Of a DNA stretch of 64,000 nt, positions 22,783-35,213 are shown one piece after another. Origin of the DNA: Cryptomeria japonica. Its lineage: Eukaryota > Streptophyta > Pinopsida > Cupressales > Cupressaceae. The stretch lies in NCBI RefSeq assembly GCF_030272615.1, contig NC_081412.1, positions 144,547,247 through 144,611,246 of the forward strand, given 5' to 3'. The notes beneath the pieces are model-generated. The model was not told the DNA's origin, did not search any database, and saw only the letters and a list, made by a program, of their open reading frames with translations. How positions within the stretch are numbered: position 1 is the first letter of the stretch; the number at the start of each line of letters is the position of its first letter. The position numbers were made by a program, and so were the translations under genes.

Positions 22783-25700
22783 TTACTTATAACAAAGCTC
22801 CATCAACTTGGGGAGTCTACATTCTTCTTCACTCTAGTAAGCTCTTGGTTTTTGGTGTTTATGGGAAGTGTTTCTTCCTTATTTTATTTTGTTTTCCACT
22901 ATTTAGCATATATCTAGTTCTTCTAGCATCGTTTATCTTTCTTTGTATCATTTTATTTCTTCTATCAAATCTATCTATTTAGATATCCATGGAGGTAGGA
23001 ACACCAAAATGTGGGTTTGACTGTGGAAAACCTCTAATCACAACCATCCCAACATTTTTTTCTCAGTCATAGGTGTGTAGGTATAGTGAGGGAGAATGTG
23101 GAGTATGGTGCAAGCTTCATCATTAGACCTTTGCAAGCCTCTCCTTTTCTCTTCTTATCTTTTCATAAATTTGTTTCTCTATTAAGCTTTTTGTTGAATA
23201 TTTTCATCACATTTAATATCCAAAACCCAAATTCTAATTATCTTGCACCTTCTGGTATAAAATTTTGTACCTCATCTATACAAGAGATTTGCATGGCATG
23301 TTGTTGTCATAGACCTATAGGTACATCCTAAACAAAGAGCATACAAAGTTGTCAAGGTGGTCATACTAATTAGTACTTTTAGCTTCTATGGCTAAAATAC
23401 TTTCAACATCACATAGTTACACACACTTCATCACCCTAGTAAGAAAACTCAGAGGTTGTAGTACCCCAAAGGTTTTCTCATAGTGGAGAGATGGATGTTG
23501 AATCCTCACAAGGTCTGACCACCCCTCACAATGGTTCAATTTTCCTCCTCTATAAGAGGTAACAAAGTTTACATAGTGTCCATGAATAAAAAGGAGGTAG
23601 AAAGTAGTATATTTCATTAACATAAAGGCATAGGCTAAGTTACAGTAGTAGAGATGCAAAAATTCATAAGGCTCTACCAAGAATTGAAAGAAGAACCATT
23701 AATATGAAGCTTAATGACATATTTATTCATTTATCAGTACTGAAAAGAGAGAAGACATGCATGAGCGATCAAGAAAACCATGCCTTTCACACCACCAATA
23801 AAATGTAGACATGTGAGCACCTTCAAATATAATCTAGGTGACTAAGGCATGCAAAACAATTTTGACACCACAACCATGCCCCAACATTGATGAATTCTAA
23901 GGAGGATTGCAAAAATCCCCATGCAACCAGTTGCAAAGTCATAAAAGGGGATGAACCACTAACAAAAAGGATTCTAAAACACATTAAATTAGAAAGGGTA
24001 GTATATAATTTCTTAGGACCCATGAGAAATGTGTTTAATAGTCTTCTTGTATAGAGCCACGACTCAAGATCTAACAGTTGGAGGAGTTGATAATCATTAA
24101 TGGTGCTTGTTAGGAAAAAAAAATGTCTTCATAGATATCAATGGGTTATGAGGTCAAGCTTCCCATCATGTCAAAATCATTTAAAAATTGACTTGTTAAG
24201 CATTGGGCTATGGGCCTTCCATATATCACTTTTTAAAAGTGAGAGAAAGAAGAAGGAGGAAAGCCCAAAGGCCAAGGGCTACAAGGAGGAAATTGCGAGA
24301 GGAAAAAGGAAGAAGGATCTAGGTTCAGGTCATGGGCTTTCACCTTACCACTTACCAAAAGGTTAAGGGTTAAGGAAAAATCCTTATTGTCAGAGGGATG
24401 AAAGGCTTAGGGGAAAAAATTAAAGACAAGTGACAATTATTTGTCCTAATATTTACCTTAAAGGTAAGTGCTAGAGTGAAAGACCAATTATTAATTACTA
24501 AAAGCCTTGGGAAAAGAAGGGGGAAGAAAAGTTTGAGGAGTAAAGATTGATCTTTGAGCCTTTCTCTTAACTCCTTCCAAATGAAAAGGAGCAAGAGAGA
24601 AACCTAAAGGACAACACATCAACAAGAAAAAACTCATAAGAGAAAGCAAGAAGAAGGATATCAAGCCTCATATGTTAAGTTTATTGATTAATGAGGGATA
24701 CTAAAAGAAAAGGGAGGAAAAGCAAAATATTGACAGTTGGAACTTGACATGTCCAACACTTGAAAAATTTTGAATGGAAGATAGTGGAGCACAAGAAAGG
24801 CTTGATAGAATGACGAAAATAAAAAGCTTGAAGTACCTATAGGAAGACACTTAGCCAATTTTTTGGGCTTTATAAACTATGATGTTTTTCTAAGACATGG
24901 AAAAGGGAAAAATGGTCCATTTAAGATCTCTTAAATCAGTTATAACTGATGGACCATAAGGGGGGAATAAAATGCCAATAATATTATCTCCTATTCTTTG
25001 GGGCTCAACTTAAGCCCATGAGCATTTTCCTAGAGATATTGTTATGAGGTTTTATATGTCAAAAATAATATAAAATGAATCTAACAAATTAGCAGCTATA
25101 CCCAAGCGTACACTTGACCCTTATATTTGTCACTAAGTCAAGGTTAACTAGCTATAGCACATCTCTTATATAATTGATAAAACACTTTACACATGTATCT
25201 ATGGGTAATAGAAATATTATAGTTCCTTAGATGTTTTCACTTAACATTTCATAGGAATGGGCAAATAATACACACTAAACATAGAATTGTAGACAATTAA
25301 CAACATAGATTTACTTATATTTTTCTTTTTTTGCATCAATTAACCATGAGAAACATGTATAAAAATAATTCCCACTATTGTGATTTATTGGTTAAATGAT
25401 TAATTTGATTCTCAATGCATGTGGAGGTTTAAATTCTTAAATTTGGTCCATTATATGGTCACATAGTACATTCAACCATCACAAAAAATAAATAATATAT
25501 AACAAAGGTGTGATTTGTAACAACCACATATACTTAATAATTATTCTCCAAACTTACTAACATTTATCTAAGACAAGAAAGAGACTATTAGAAATAAAAA
25601 TATGCAATATTTTATAGTGTCATAAGACTTAACAAATCTTTATTATAGTCACATTGAAAAATTTGGTTAAAGAAAAGTTTACAAAAGATTGGGCCGATCA

Positions 25701-25879
25701 TGCCTCTATTCCTAGTAAACCTTGTAAAATGCCAAAAAATGGCCAAGGAGGCACATTAGTACAAACACATATTTCTCAATAACTACCTTTCTACAACTTA
25801 ATTTTGTATATATCCAATATGAGTATGCTTTTTTTTTAAATTGTATATATTTAATGAAATGTCGAGAGAAATGAGAGTT
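22783..25879. other. AT-rich stretch with no recognisable feature
   Basis: 3.1 kb read on both strands. Only short open frames of under 100 codons without motifs are present, for example 23086-23331 on plus. No LTR pair, tRNA, transposase motif or tandem array was recognised. It may be old, decayed repeat. Confidence 0.5.
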
Positions 25880-26145
25880 AACTAGCGTAAAAATACAAAC
25901 TTGGAATCATTTCCAACCTTAAATTCATTGAAGAACAATCAATTAGACTCAGCTTTAGTTCCTTAGGAGAGATGGGAACTATGATTAATTGTTCCATTTT
26001 TTATTGATATGGATTGAATATGATTGGAATGAGAAATGATGCAAGAACGACATAATGTGCTAGGAAATTGACAAGATTCAACATAAATAGAAAGTCAACT
26101 CAAAATAATAGATCTAGAAATGAGATACAAAGAGGAACTTGTTAT
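25880..26145 (+). repeat. Dispersed repeat, copy 1
   Basis: About 265 bp sharing CTTGGAATCATTTCC-, AACAATCAATTAGACTC- and GAAATGAGATACAAAGAGG-type blocks with a second copy now split between 27556-27617 and 63252-63457. Part of it (about 25885-25960) also has an inverted counterpart at about 27421-27490. Confidence 0.65.
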
Positions 26146-26409
26146 TGTAATTTGAGCTTGAAAATGTTAGTCAATTGTGATAAGAACCTATACTTGGAGG
26201 TATTTTCATCAACTAAAAATTTCAATTCTAGATTGCGATGCCCTATAGATCACTCCCTCCAAAATTTAGCCAAAATGTGTAAGTCACATGTGGAAATTGG
26301 CATAGACAAGGGTTTTTTGCATATTCAAAATATGGAACTATGTAGCTCAGTCTACTCTTTGTAACTTTCAGTTGTTGGATTTGTAACCTACACACAAAAA
26401 GAGGGAAAA

Positions 26410-27490
26410 TGTTGAGTTGTATAAGGACCTTCCTAAGTCAAACCCTATGTAGGAAGTAACCTCCACTACAACTATGATTGATTAGAAAAGAAAGCTTACC
26501 CCTGGTAGGGTAGAGGTTGAAAACCTTAAGGAAATTCTTAATTGAAATGATATTACCTTAGGTTTGATGATGATGGCGATGAAATGCTCTTTGGATAACA
26601 CCATCAGGGGTTGATGCAATAACATAATATGACAAGACATAACGAGAACAATCATAAAAACACACTTCCATGTAGGTTTTGGTAACTTGTTGCTCCATAA
26701 TAATTAGATCTGAAGATACTTGCTCAATAATGCTTCACTTAGGAACTTTATTAGAATGTGTCAAATTGTGATGATATAAAAATTAATTAGAGAGGATGCC
26801 TTTATATAGGGATCTCAAGGTATTTCCTATTTTAGGCTAGCTTCCAACAGTCATATCAAAATATTGGGATTAGATGACAAATAGTAATAATTCACACTCT
26901 AACATATTTGATTTTGGGCCCTTTTGGGTGGATTAGGGTTCCTAGAGCTATAGTCCACTTATAAAGAGGCCAAATTTGAATATTTCAGAGTGTTGGTTCC
27001 TGACATTTGTGATTTGATCCCCATATTTTGATATGACTGTTGGAAGTCAAACTAAACGTGAAAATACCTTGAGAACCCTATATAAAGTCATCATCTTTAA
27101 TTAATTTGATCATCTTTTCATAATCTATAAATTTTATTTCAAGTCCTAATTCCTTCATTGAAGAGTAGATTTGAGTACAAGTAGTATCAAGCTACAACTT
27201 ATCTTCTAGTATGTTTTCATGATGTATTTTCTTATGATTTATCATGTTATTGCACCAGTAGTTGGAAGACATATCCAAAGAGAGTTGCATCACCACCATT
27301 ATCAATCTTGAGGTATAATCTTATCAATTTAACATTTACTTAAGGTTTTAACCCTCTGCCTAACTGAGGGTTGAACTCAGACACAATACTCAACTCTTCT
27401 ATAGGATTGAAGTTGAGCTTAATTGATTGTTCCTTAATGAAAGAGTTTGGAAATGGTTCTTAGTTTTTATTTCTAGGGTAAAGACTCCAT
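26410..27490. repeat. Foldback (large imperfect palindrome)
   Basis: The left arm from about 26410 and the right arm to about 27490 are reverse complements around a centre near 26950. Clear paired blocks are TTCCAACAGTCATATC (about 26846) with GATATGACTGTTGGAA (about 27039), CTTTATATAGGG (about 26810) with CCCTATATAAAG (about 27081), CTCTTTGGATA (about 26588) with TATCCAAAGAGAG (about 27272), and AACCTTAAG (about 26522) with CTTAAGGTT (about 27340). Arms are roughly 500 bp with indels. No coding frame lies inside. It resembles a foldback/MITE-type element; no transposase or target duplication was identified. Confidence 0.7.
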
Positions 27491-27555
27491 TTCCATCATT
27501 TCATTTCATTTCACATTAGGTTCACCAAAATGAAATCTAGGGTGGAACAAGAACT

Positions 27556-27617
27556 CACTAGCTTAAACATGTAATCTAGGAATCATTTCCAACTTTACAA
27601 TTATTGGAGAATAATCT
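27556..27617 (+). repeat. Dispersed repeat, copy 2, left part
   Basis: ACTAGC...GGAATCATTTCCAAC...ATTGGAGAATAATC aligns with 25880-25945. The copy stops at TAATC (27613-27617), which recurs at 63252-63256, where the rest of the repeat continues. Confidence 0.65.
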
Positions 27618-28162
27618 ATATTACCATCAAAGTGGAGAATGAATTAGTAATCAATATAAATCACCCATTTCAAAAGAAATATCAAGGAAGTTAACATAAA
27701 GCATAAAAAGGAAACATGAACAAACATGAAAATAATTACTTCCCTTATATTCCCTATGTCATTGTTCTTCCTTGTCCTCCTCATCTCCATGATATCGTTG
27801 CTCCAACATTGACAAATGAAGAGTGGGAGATTGGATGGAGGGTGAAATGTGGATTGCTCAAATTTGCATAACAAAATAAGGATGGGTGGATGAAGATGTG
27901 AACATGGGGAGTGTGCTATGGAGATGATTATTGCTTTCACAATGAAAACATAAACTTGCTAATGGAATGGATTTATGACTAAAAGGCCAGCATAAGGATG
28001 TGATGAAAAGTGTATAATTTTGTAAAGGGAGGAGGTCCAATTTATAGGATTTGAGGTTCTGAAATAAATGGTCAAGATTGGAAGGATGATGAAGGGCTTA
28101 TATTGAAGGAGATGAGATGAAGTGGACAGGGCACATAACCTTTTGACATGTGGAATAAGAGG

Positions 28163-28286
28163 CAATCCTTGGGAATAACACTTGGCATGGGGAAGAGGGA
28201 AAGGTGTGCTCACACATGTGTGAGTACATATTGGGAAGAACACTTGTCATGGGGAAGAGGGTAAAATGTGCTCACACATGTGTGAG
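28163..28286. repeat. Tandem duplication of about 62 bp with palindromic core
   Basis: Two adjacent units each contain ACACTTGnCATGGGGAAGAGGG and the perfect palindrome CTCACACATGTGTGAG (28209-28224 and 28271-28286). A near copy, CTCACACATATGTGAG, is at 62783-62798 in the other half of the same unit. It probably forms part of the LTR promoter region (inference). Confidence 0.7.
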
Positions 28287-28364
28287 AAAATCTTGGAAAA
28301 ACCATGAGGTTGACAAGTGGAAACACTTTTAGCAAAGTGTAAGGGATATAGAAATGGGGGTTAT

Positions 28365-29513
28365 TGTTGGCAATATGATGGATTTGGTTAAGTGTTGTCA
28401 TTGATGTCAACACTGTATCCCAGTTGGAGGCTATCCTAGTTAGCCTTGGTGATCATCTTGGTTTTGGCTATGATTCTGATTCAGTATGATCACATCTTTG
28501 GAATCGGTTTTGGATGCTTACTTTGGATGGTTATTTTTTTTTCATATTCTATTGGTTCATGTTTTGGTGCCTCGGTAACTATCGGTAAGTGATATTTAGT
28601 GTTTTGGTCAGATACTTATGAAATTGGTTTCTATCATGATGAAGGTGCTTCTTGATTATATTTTGAGTGTTTGGTGACTTTTTTTTGGCTGGTGTGCTGT
28701 TATGGTGGTCCTATTTGGATCGTGTTAGAATTTTTGTGTTACTTCACTAAGGGTTTCTACTGGTTGGTGAAGCGTGTTGGATTTTGGTCTTAGTAGAATT
28801 TCTGGTGGATGGAATTGTTTGGTACTTGATTTTAGGTCCATGCTATGTAATGTAAATCATAATATTGGTCTAGTGATACCGTGTAATGTAATTTTTTTTA
28901 TTATGGGTTTATGAGTTTAGGGTTTAGCTGACCTTATCAATAAGGTTGATGATGTGTATTTATATGTGACTTATTCATGTAATTTATATATCAATGCATG
29001 GATGGGATCGATAGTTATGTCTACATTATTAGAGGAAGGTTTATGTGTGAACAAGTGATATATCATTCAGTGAAGGTTTTTGTATTTTAGGGCAGACATT
29101 TGTGCTTAACCAGAACTGTATCAAGCATTAGGAGATGCTACTTTCATAGTTTATTCTTTTTGGATTGTAGTCTGATGTTTTTGTAAGTCAGTGAGACTTC
29201 TTTTGTGATGAGCAGTGAGCTCTAGGAAATTGGTTTGATTGCAAGTGCAATCCCCATTGTAATTTCACATACTGCTATAGAAGTATTATTTGATTATGGG
29301 TAGTTTTTCCCATCGTGGTTTTTCCCTTTACCGGGTTTTCCATGCCAAAATATTAGCGTTGTGTGTATTATGCTTTTAGGTTCTATCCTTCATTGTGTTT
29401 TCTTTTTTGTGCTCCAGTTTAATGATTTTGATATACATTGGTTATGATTTCTGATGGTAAACTAATTCACCCCCCCTCTCTTAGTTTACTCCCAGTATCA
29501 GATCTGTGTAACA
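28365..29513 (+). repeat. 5' LTR of the interrupted copia element
   Basis: 1,149 bp. It pairs with 61506-62724. It is 70 bp shorter, mainly because a segment around CGGTAACTATCGGTAAG (about 28575) lacks bases that the 3' LTR keeps. Confidence 0.93.
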
Positions 29514-29515
29514 AT

Positions 29516-29524
29516 TGGTATCAG
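29516..29524 (+). other. Primer-binding site, tRNA-Met type, partly decayed
   Basis: TGGTATCAG lies two bases after the LTR end, followed by TGAAAGG instead of AGCC. The first nine bases match the initiator tRNA-Met site. Confidence 0.75.
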
Positions 29525-29568
29525 TGAAAGGTCCTCTTTGTAGAAGCTTAATCTCTTGAGGAGATCCG

Positions 29569-31187
29569 ATGGCAATTGCATCTAGTTCTATATTCAATCC
29601 CTATCGGTAGGAGAGTCCCAGATTTGATGGTACAAATTACAAACTACAAAAGGAGCAAATGAAGATTCATCTCAATTATCTTGGAGCTGAAGTTTGGGAG
29701 ATAGTGGAGGAAGGGTATATACCTCATGATCCTAATTCTGGAACACTGATACCTATTGATGAACAAAAGAAGGCTGAAAATGATGTCAGAGAAAAAGAAG
29801 CATTGTTAAGAACCCTATCTGATGAAAAGCTATTGAATGTCATAGAGTTGGAGAATGCAAAGTTGATCTAGACAAAGCTTGAAACTCTTTATGAAGGTGA
29901 CTAGGTTGTGAAGATTGCAAAACTTGAAGGTTTTCGAGTAAGGTATGAAAAACTAAAAATGGAAGAAGATGAGAAGATAAGTTCTTTCATGGATAGAGTA
30001 AATGAGATTTTTATGGGAATCAAATGTTGTGGTGCATCAGTTAGTGAGGATGAGATAGTGTCAAAGGTTCTGAGAGTTCTACATCTGGCTTAAAAGATGA
30101 AGGCTACTTCAATCAATGAACTTCGAACAATGTCAAGTACCCCTATTACCAAAGATACACTGTTTGGGAAATTGACTACTTTTGAGCTTGAGGAACTTGG
30201 AGATCATAGTGCTACTAAAATTGAGATTGCATTTAAAGCATTTGCCTCCGGTAAGCAAAGGATAGATTGGAAGGAGACGTATGCTAAATATATGGAGTAT
30301 ATTGAAAGAGAAGAAAGAGAACTTGAAGAGTTGGAAGCCCTGATTGCTAGAAGAATTCCTAAAGGACCAGTTGGAAGTAAGTATGAAGGAAAAGTCCCTT
30401 TTAAATGTTTTTCATGCAATAATATTGGTCATTTTGTTTCTAGATGCCTTGAAAGAGTTGCTAGGAATCATGAAAGAATTATGGAGAGTTATAAGCCTAA
30501 TCTAGAATATCAGAACAAACGTAGATTCAAAAGGAATAAGGATAAATCATGCTATTATGCCGGTGATGATGATTTTGGTATTACTGATGATTATGATGAT
30601 GAACCTATGAGTGGAACCAGTAATGGAGCTTCCTCCAGTAAGGAATGGGTTTTTATTTCTATCAAGGATGATTCTCTAGAATCTGTCATTGAAACAACTC
30701 ATACTGAGGAAAAGGCTTTAGCTGCTAAAATTGAAGAAAAGGATGAATGGGTTATAGATAGTGGATGCTCACATCACATGACTAGTGACAAGAGAAAATT
30801 TCTATCACTACAAGAATTTGATGGCAGATTAGTCAGATTTGGAGACAACAAGGCATGTAGGATCAAAGGAAAAGGAACAATATCATTGGATGGTAAGAAT
30901 AACACTGATAATATTTATTATGTTGAAGGCTTAAAGAATAATCTTTTAAGTGTAGGTCAGATGGTGGATAGAGGATTTCATTTACAATTCAAGGATGGAA
31001 AATGTAAGATCATCAATAGATATGGATTGGAAATTACTTATGGAACCCATACCAATGGAAACATCTTTCATTTGAACTCTGGTGAGAAATCTTACTTGAT
31101 TGATCAGATTGATGAAAATTGGTTATGGCATAAGAGGATGTGTCATGTAAATTTTAATTGCATAGTGAAGATCAGTTCAACACAGGC
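29569..31187 (+). pseudogene. gag-pol: Copia gag, protease and start of integrase
   Basis: Start ATG 29569 (MAIASSSIFNPYR, then TAG). The frame holds gag capsid motifs (ESPRFDGTNYKL, HLNYLGAEVWEIVEEGY, ISSFMDRVNEIFMGI), an acidic linker, a CCHC knuckle (CFSCNNIGHFVSRC, near 30408-30450), the protease site WVIDSGCSHHMT (near 30748), and the integrase zinc-binding start WLWHKRMCHVNF. In-frame stops are TAG in the first 50 bases, TAG at the end of 29659-29871, another TAG shortly after, and TAA near 30091. The frame is cut at 31187 by the chromovirus and resumes in register at 57300. Confidence 0.88.
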
Positions 31188-31844
31188 TGTCATACCCAAA
31201 CTTTTGGGCACGAACGGGATAATTTTTTTTTTTTAAATCATAACTTAATAACATTAAATGTTGCTAATACGAGATGCACTATCCAGTTTTGTCTTAACTA
31301 TGTTTTGAGTTAACTTAAACCACTAACTCAAGTAAACGAAAATAATTTAAAATTAAATGTGGAATACTAAAAAGATTATTTATTACCTCATCTTTCTTTA
31401 ATCAACAAATTAATTTAACCAAAAATCTCTAAATTAATTCACAAAGATAATGTTGCTCTCCAATAACCATTAATTACTTTTAGGAACTAATTAAATTAGT
31501 CCTAGCATTTAGATTCATTAATGTCTACATTTATATTTTAACATTTAACTAAAATGTGTCTAGACTAAATCGATTAGAGGGGTAATTAAATACATAATGA
31601 ATATTTTCCTATAAAGTTTAATCTCCTCATTTACCTATATTTGGGTGGACTAAAAATATCCCCTTATAGTCAAAATAATTTATAATAATTTTTATAAGTT
31701 CCTAGGTAATTAATCTCCAAATTAATTACAAATTTAAAAAGAAAATAAACGTCATAATAAATTACATCCATATGTTTATTACAAACATATCTGTAATATA
31801 AACATCTAAATGATTAAATTACAATTTACCCTATCCACCCATAT

Positions 31845-31847
<3 letters not shown>

Positions 31848-31920
<73 letters not shown>
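31848..31920. repeat. (TC)n-(AT)n microsatellite in the LTR
   Basis: About 25 TC units followed by about 11 AT units. The paired LTR has a longer, interrupted TC tract (42391-42476). Confidence 0.95.
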
Positions 31921-32147
31921 TCCCATTATTAAAAATGTCCATGAAAACCCTAATCTTCTTTATTATTATAAAACCCCCTTTTATTTTATTTTAACCACAT
32001 TACTTGCCCTAACCCCAAATTTTTTGGGCTAGGGCTTTTTTTTTTTTTTTTCAAAATTTGCAGGGCCGAACGAAATGCATGGTGGGGTTTTTAGGAGAGG
32101 CGGCTTTGGAGGAGGCGGCGGTGGGTTCTCCCCGATCGGGCACCACT

Positions 32148-32246
32148 CACTATGTGTCCACATAGTGGCAGCCACAGGTGCCACCCACTATGTGTCCACA
32201 CAGTGGCGGTGTCGTGGGCGCCGCCCACTATGTGTATACACAGTGG
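32148..32246. repeat. Three tandem hairpins in the chromovirus LTR
   Basis: CACTATGTG-TC-CACATAGTG (32148-32167) is a perfect 9-bp stem. It is followed by CCACTATGTG-TC-CACACAGTGG (about 32185-32206) and CCCACTATGTG-TA-TACACAGTGGG (about 32223-32246), each with one mismatch. They sit in a short GC-rich island and are followed by a C run. The counterparts in the other LTR lie at 42518-42538 and 54226-54348. Confidence 0.85.
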
Positions 32247-35200
32247 GGTTCCCCCCCCCCCCCGAAAACCCCTATTTTTTTTATTTATTATTTTTTTTAT
32301 ATATATATATTTTGTTGAGTTTTTAAATTAAATTAATATATAATTATATATATATATATATATGTTTATATATTTTAAATGTACTTTTATATATTTTAGA
32401 TGCTCTTGATTTCTAAGGTTAAATTTTTTCATGCAAATGTATGGTGTATATTTTTTATTTTTTTTTAACTTTTAACAGATCCATTAAAAAAAATTCCAGA
32501 TTTAAAACAATGTACTCTTTTTTTTAATATATTGTTTAGCTAGAATTGAGATAACTAATTAATTTAGGTTTAATTTTTGTAATAAATGATTGACAAAATC
32601 CAATAAAAAAATTAAACAGCAATCTACAGAAATATGATATTATTTAATTCAAATAATCTATTTAACCCTAGATTTTATTTTCAACAAATAAATAAATGAC
32701 AGAATTAAATATATTTATCCAACAACTATGTAAATAGGTTATTATTTAAAATAGATAGACATTTAACTTTAGATTTTAATTTACTGCAAATAAGTAATAG
32801 ACAAAGTAAATCACTATATTTGCACTTCCATAAATAGATCTAAATGTTTTATTTTCAGTCTACTACATGCATGCTAATCTATTTCATTTCCTTTCTAATA
32901 TTTTTTTTTTTAAATGCATAAAGGGATAAAATAAATTTCTTGCTTTTCAAAACATCATATACACAACAAATGTTATTTTCAGAACTATAGAAACTAAATC
33001 CAGAATACTCATTTCTTTTTTGCAGAATAGCACAATAAAATATTACATTTATTTAAAACATATTTAAAATACACTATTGTCAACTTTACAAATGGATCTC
33101 TCATTTCTAATAAATGAGGTCTTTAAAAATAATAGACACATTTCTTTTCAAAAATAGATACAACATAGTTTCCCTTTACATTGCTGCAACTTAAAATGTA
33201 AATATTCCATTTTCCAAATCTTTTTCTGCAACCACATAACTCCAGCAACTTCTACTTTTTTTTTTATTCCAACAATCTGCAAATAAATCATAAGCTATGA
33301 CCATGGAGTGCTCACCTCCTAGCCTAGGCTAACTAGTAGCCACCCTCGAGCTTGGAGAACCAAGCCCTAGACGGGTTATACACATGCAAACACAACAAGC
33401 AGGGGAAAACAATCACAAACATATTCCCAACCAAGGCTACATTGCACAACACAATGTGATGATTTTACACGGGTGATACTGGACCAAATACCCTGAGGAG
33501 ACTGCAAGTCTCGTAAAACACATAGCCACCCCATGGCAAACAAGATATATCATAAGTATAATAATCCCCGCATCCTTATGCCCCTCAAGGCATTCATGTC
33601 TTATTTCCCTCCTTATGGCCCCCAAATGCATAAACAAGTCATGCAGCAAGGGTCACATAAATATCCCTTGAGATCACTCTCATAACAAGATCCTCTCACT
33701 CGAGGGCTGTCATACTTCTACCACCCACAAGAACATCCTCTTTCCCAAGAGTAGGAGGTCTTGGTTACTCCCAAAACACAGAATGCATACAGGAAAACAA
33801 AGACATAACGCATAATAATTTTCACAAACTAAAATGCAAGAGAACAACTTTTTCCACATAAACAACCTTTCCAAAATAACATGCAACATGAAAGAAAACA
33901 ATACAAAGGAAAGTTTAACCAACCTTCAACTGCCCAAAGGTATGCTAGATCTAGTTGAGGATGAGCAGCCCAATTCCACAATTCTTGTTTCTCTACACTT
34001 AGCCAAATTCCTATACCAAATCCTTTTTTTCTTTCAAAATTGCATTGTCTCCAAAAATGGAGAGTGGGTGATTACCCGCAAAATCTCACATTCTTGCCTA
34101 AGAAGACCTCAGTGAGAGTTCTCACAGGTTTCTAAAATTGAAAAAGGAAAAAGTCTAAAAAAGATCAAAAGGGATCTCTCATCAAAAAGGAAAGTTAACT
34201 AACCTAGATGATGCCTTCTAAATTAAATTTTCGCACATCTTAGAAAATCCACTTTTTAGGGTGACTAAACAGCCACATGGGAGTTGTCACATGCCTAAAA
34301 TTACTCCTAACCCTTAGGTATACCTTATGGGCTTTAACAAACACCTTTAAACTACCCCTAGGAGTCCGTTTAACCCTTTTTAAACCCATCTGAAGTTAAT
34401 TTTCGGGTCAAACCTAAGTTGACCACCCCAAAGATTCTCTACCCAAGGAAAATATAGAACCACATTAAATTATTTTAAAAAGCTATGGTTAAAAGAACTC
34501 CCTCCAAGAGACAATTCAAAAATCAAGACATTATCAACACGTGTGTCAAGTGACACAATAAAAATACTTTCATAAAATTACACATGAAATTTTGTCTCTT
34601 GTTGGATTTACACAATTTAATAAATTCAATTTAACACACATGCCACATTCACTTTCACAAATAAAATACGATACAAACGGGGTGTTGTCTCTCCAAATAG
34701 ACAAACCCTGGTTTTACGAATATACATAGGTCTAGGTTTGGTTCTCCATAATATTTACATGGTCACATGGATAATTTTCCTGTGCATCTCAATTACACAT
34801 TAGTAATTTCAAATAACCTCATATAATATAAAACACTTGAATAAGAATACACATCAAACACTCTGCATACAATATACATTTAAACAATTCAATATATCTT
34901 ACATCCAAATAATCCACATAATTTTAATCCATATGTAAAACATGCATCCTATTTCTATCATCATAGTAAAGTCCTGCAAATCCAATAATGACATATATCA
35001 TCTCAAATTTATCCTGTTCTAGAATCATATAGAGTTCTATATCATAAAGCATATAAATGAAGCATCAACATACATCAATGTTATCCAAAACATGAAATCA
35101 TATAAGTTCCAAATCTATAATATATGAAAATAAAGCAACCATAATAGTCTCAACATGAAAAATAATGAAATGCTAGGATGAGTCGGGGTAGGGCCTCACA

Positions 35201-35213
35201 CCCTCCCCCTCTA
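35201..35213 (-). other. Polypurine tract of the chromovirus
   Basis: In element sense AGAGGGGGAGGG directly precedes the 3' LTR (TGTGAGGCCC). Confidence 0.85.

Larger units (their letters stand above)
31188..35200 (-). repeat. 3' LTR of the chromovirus
   Basis: About 4.0 kb, plus-strand start TGTCATACCCAAACTTTTGG and end GGGCCTCACA. It matches 41734-42538 joined to 54231-57299. It contains a (TC)n/(AT)n microsatellite, a GC-rich hairpin cluster and long AT-rich parts. No ORF with a recognisable product. Confidence 0.92.

Noticed and set aside
23086-23331. 81-codon plus-strand frame in the featureless stretch
   Set aside because: Short, AT-rich, with no motif, promoter or homologous copy in the window.
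32075-32326. Gly-rich small frame in the chromovirus LTR
   Set aside because: It covers the GC-rich hairpin cluster and the frame is not kept in the other LTR.
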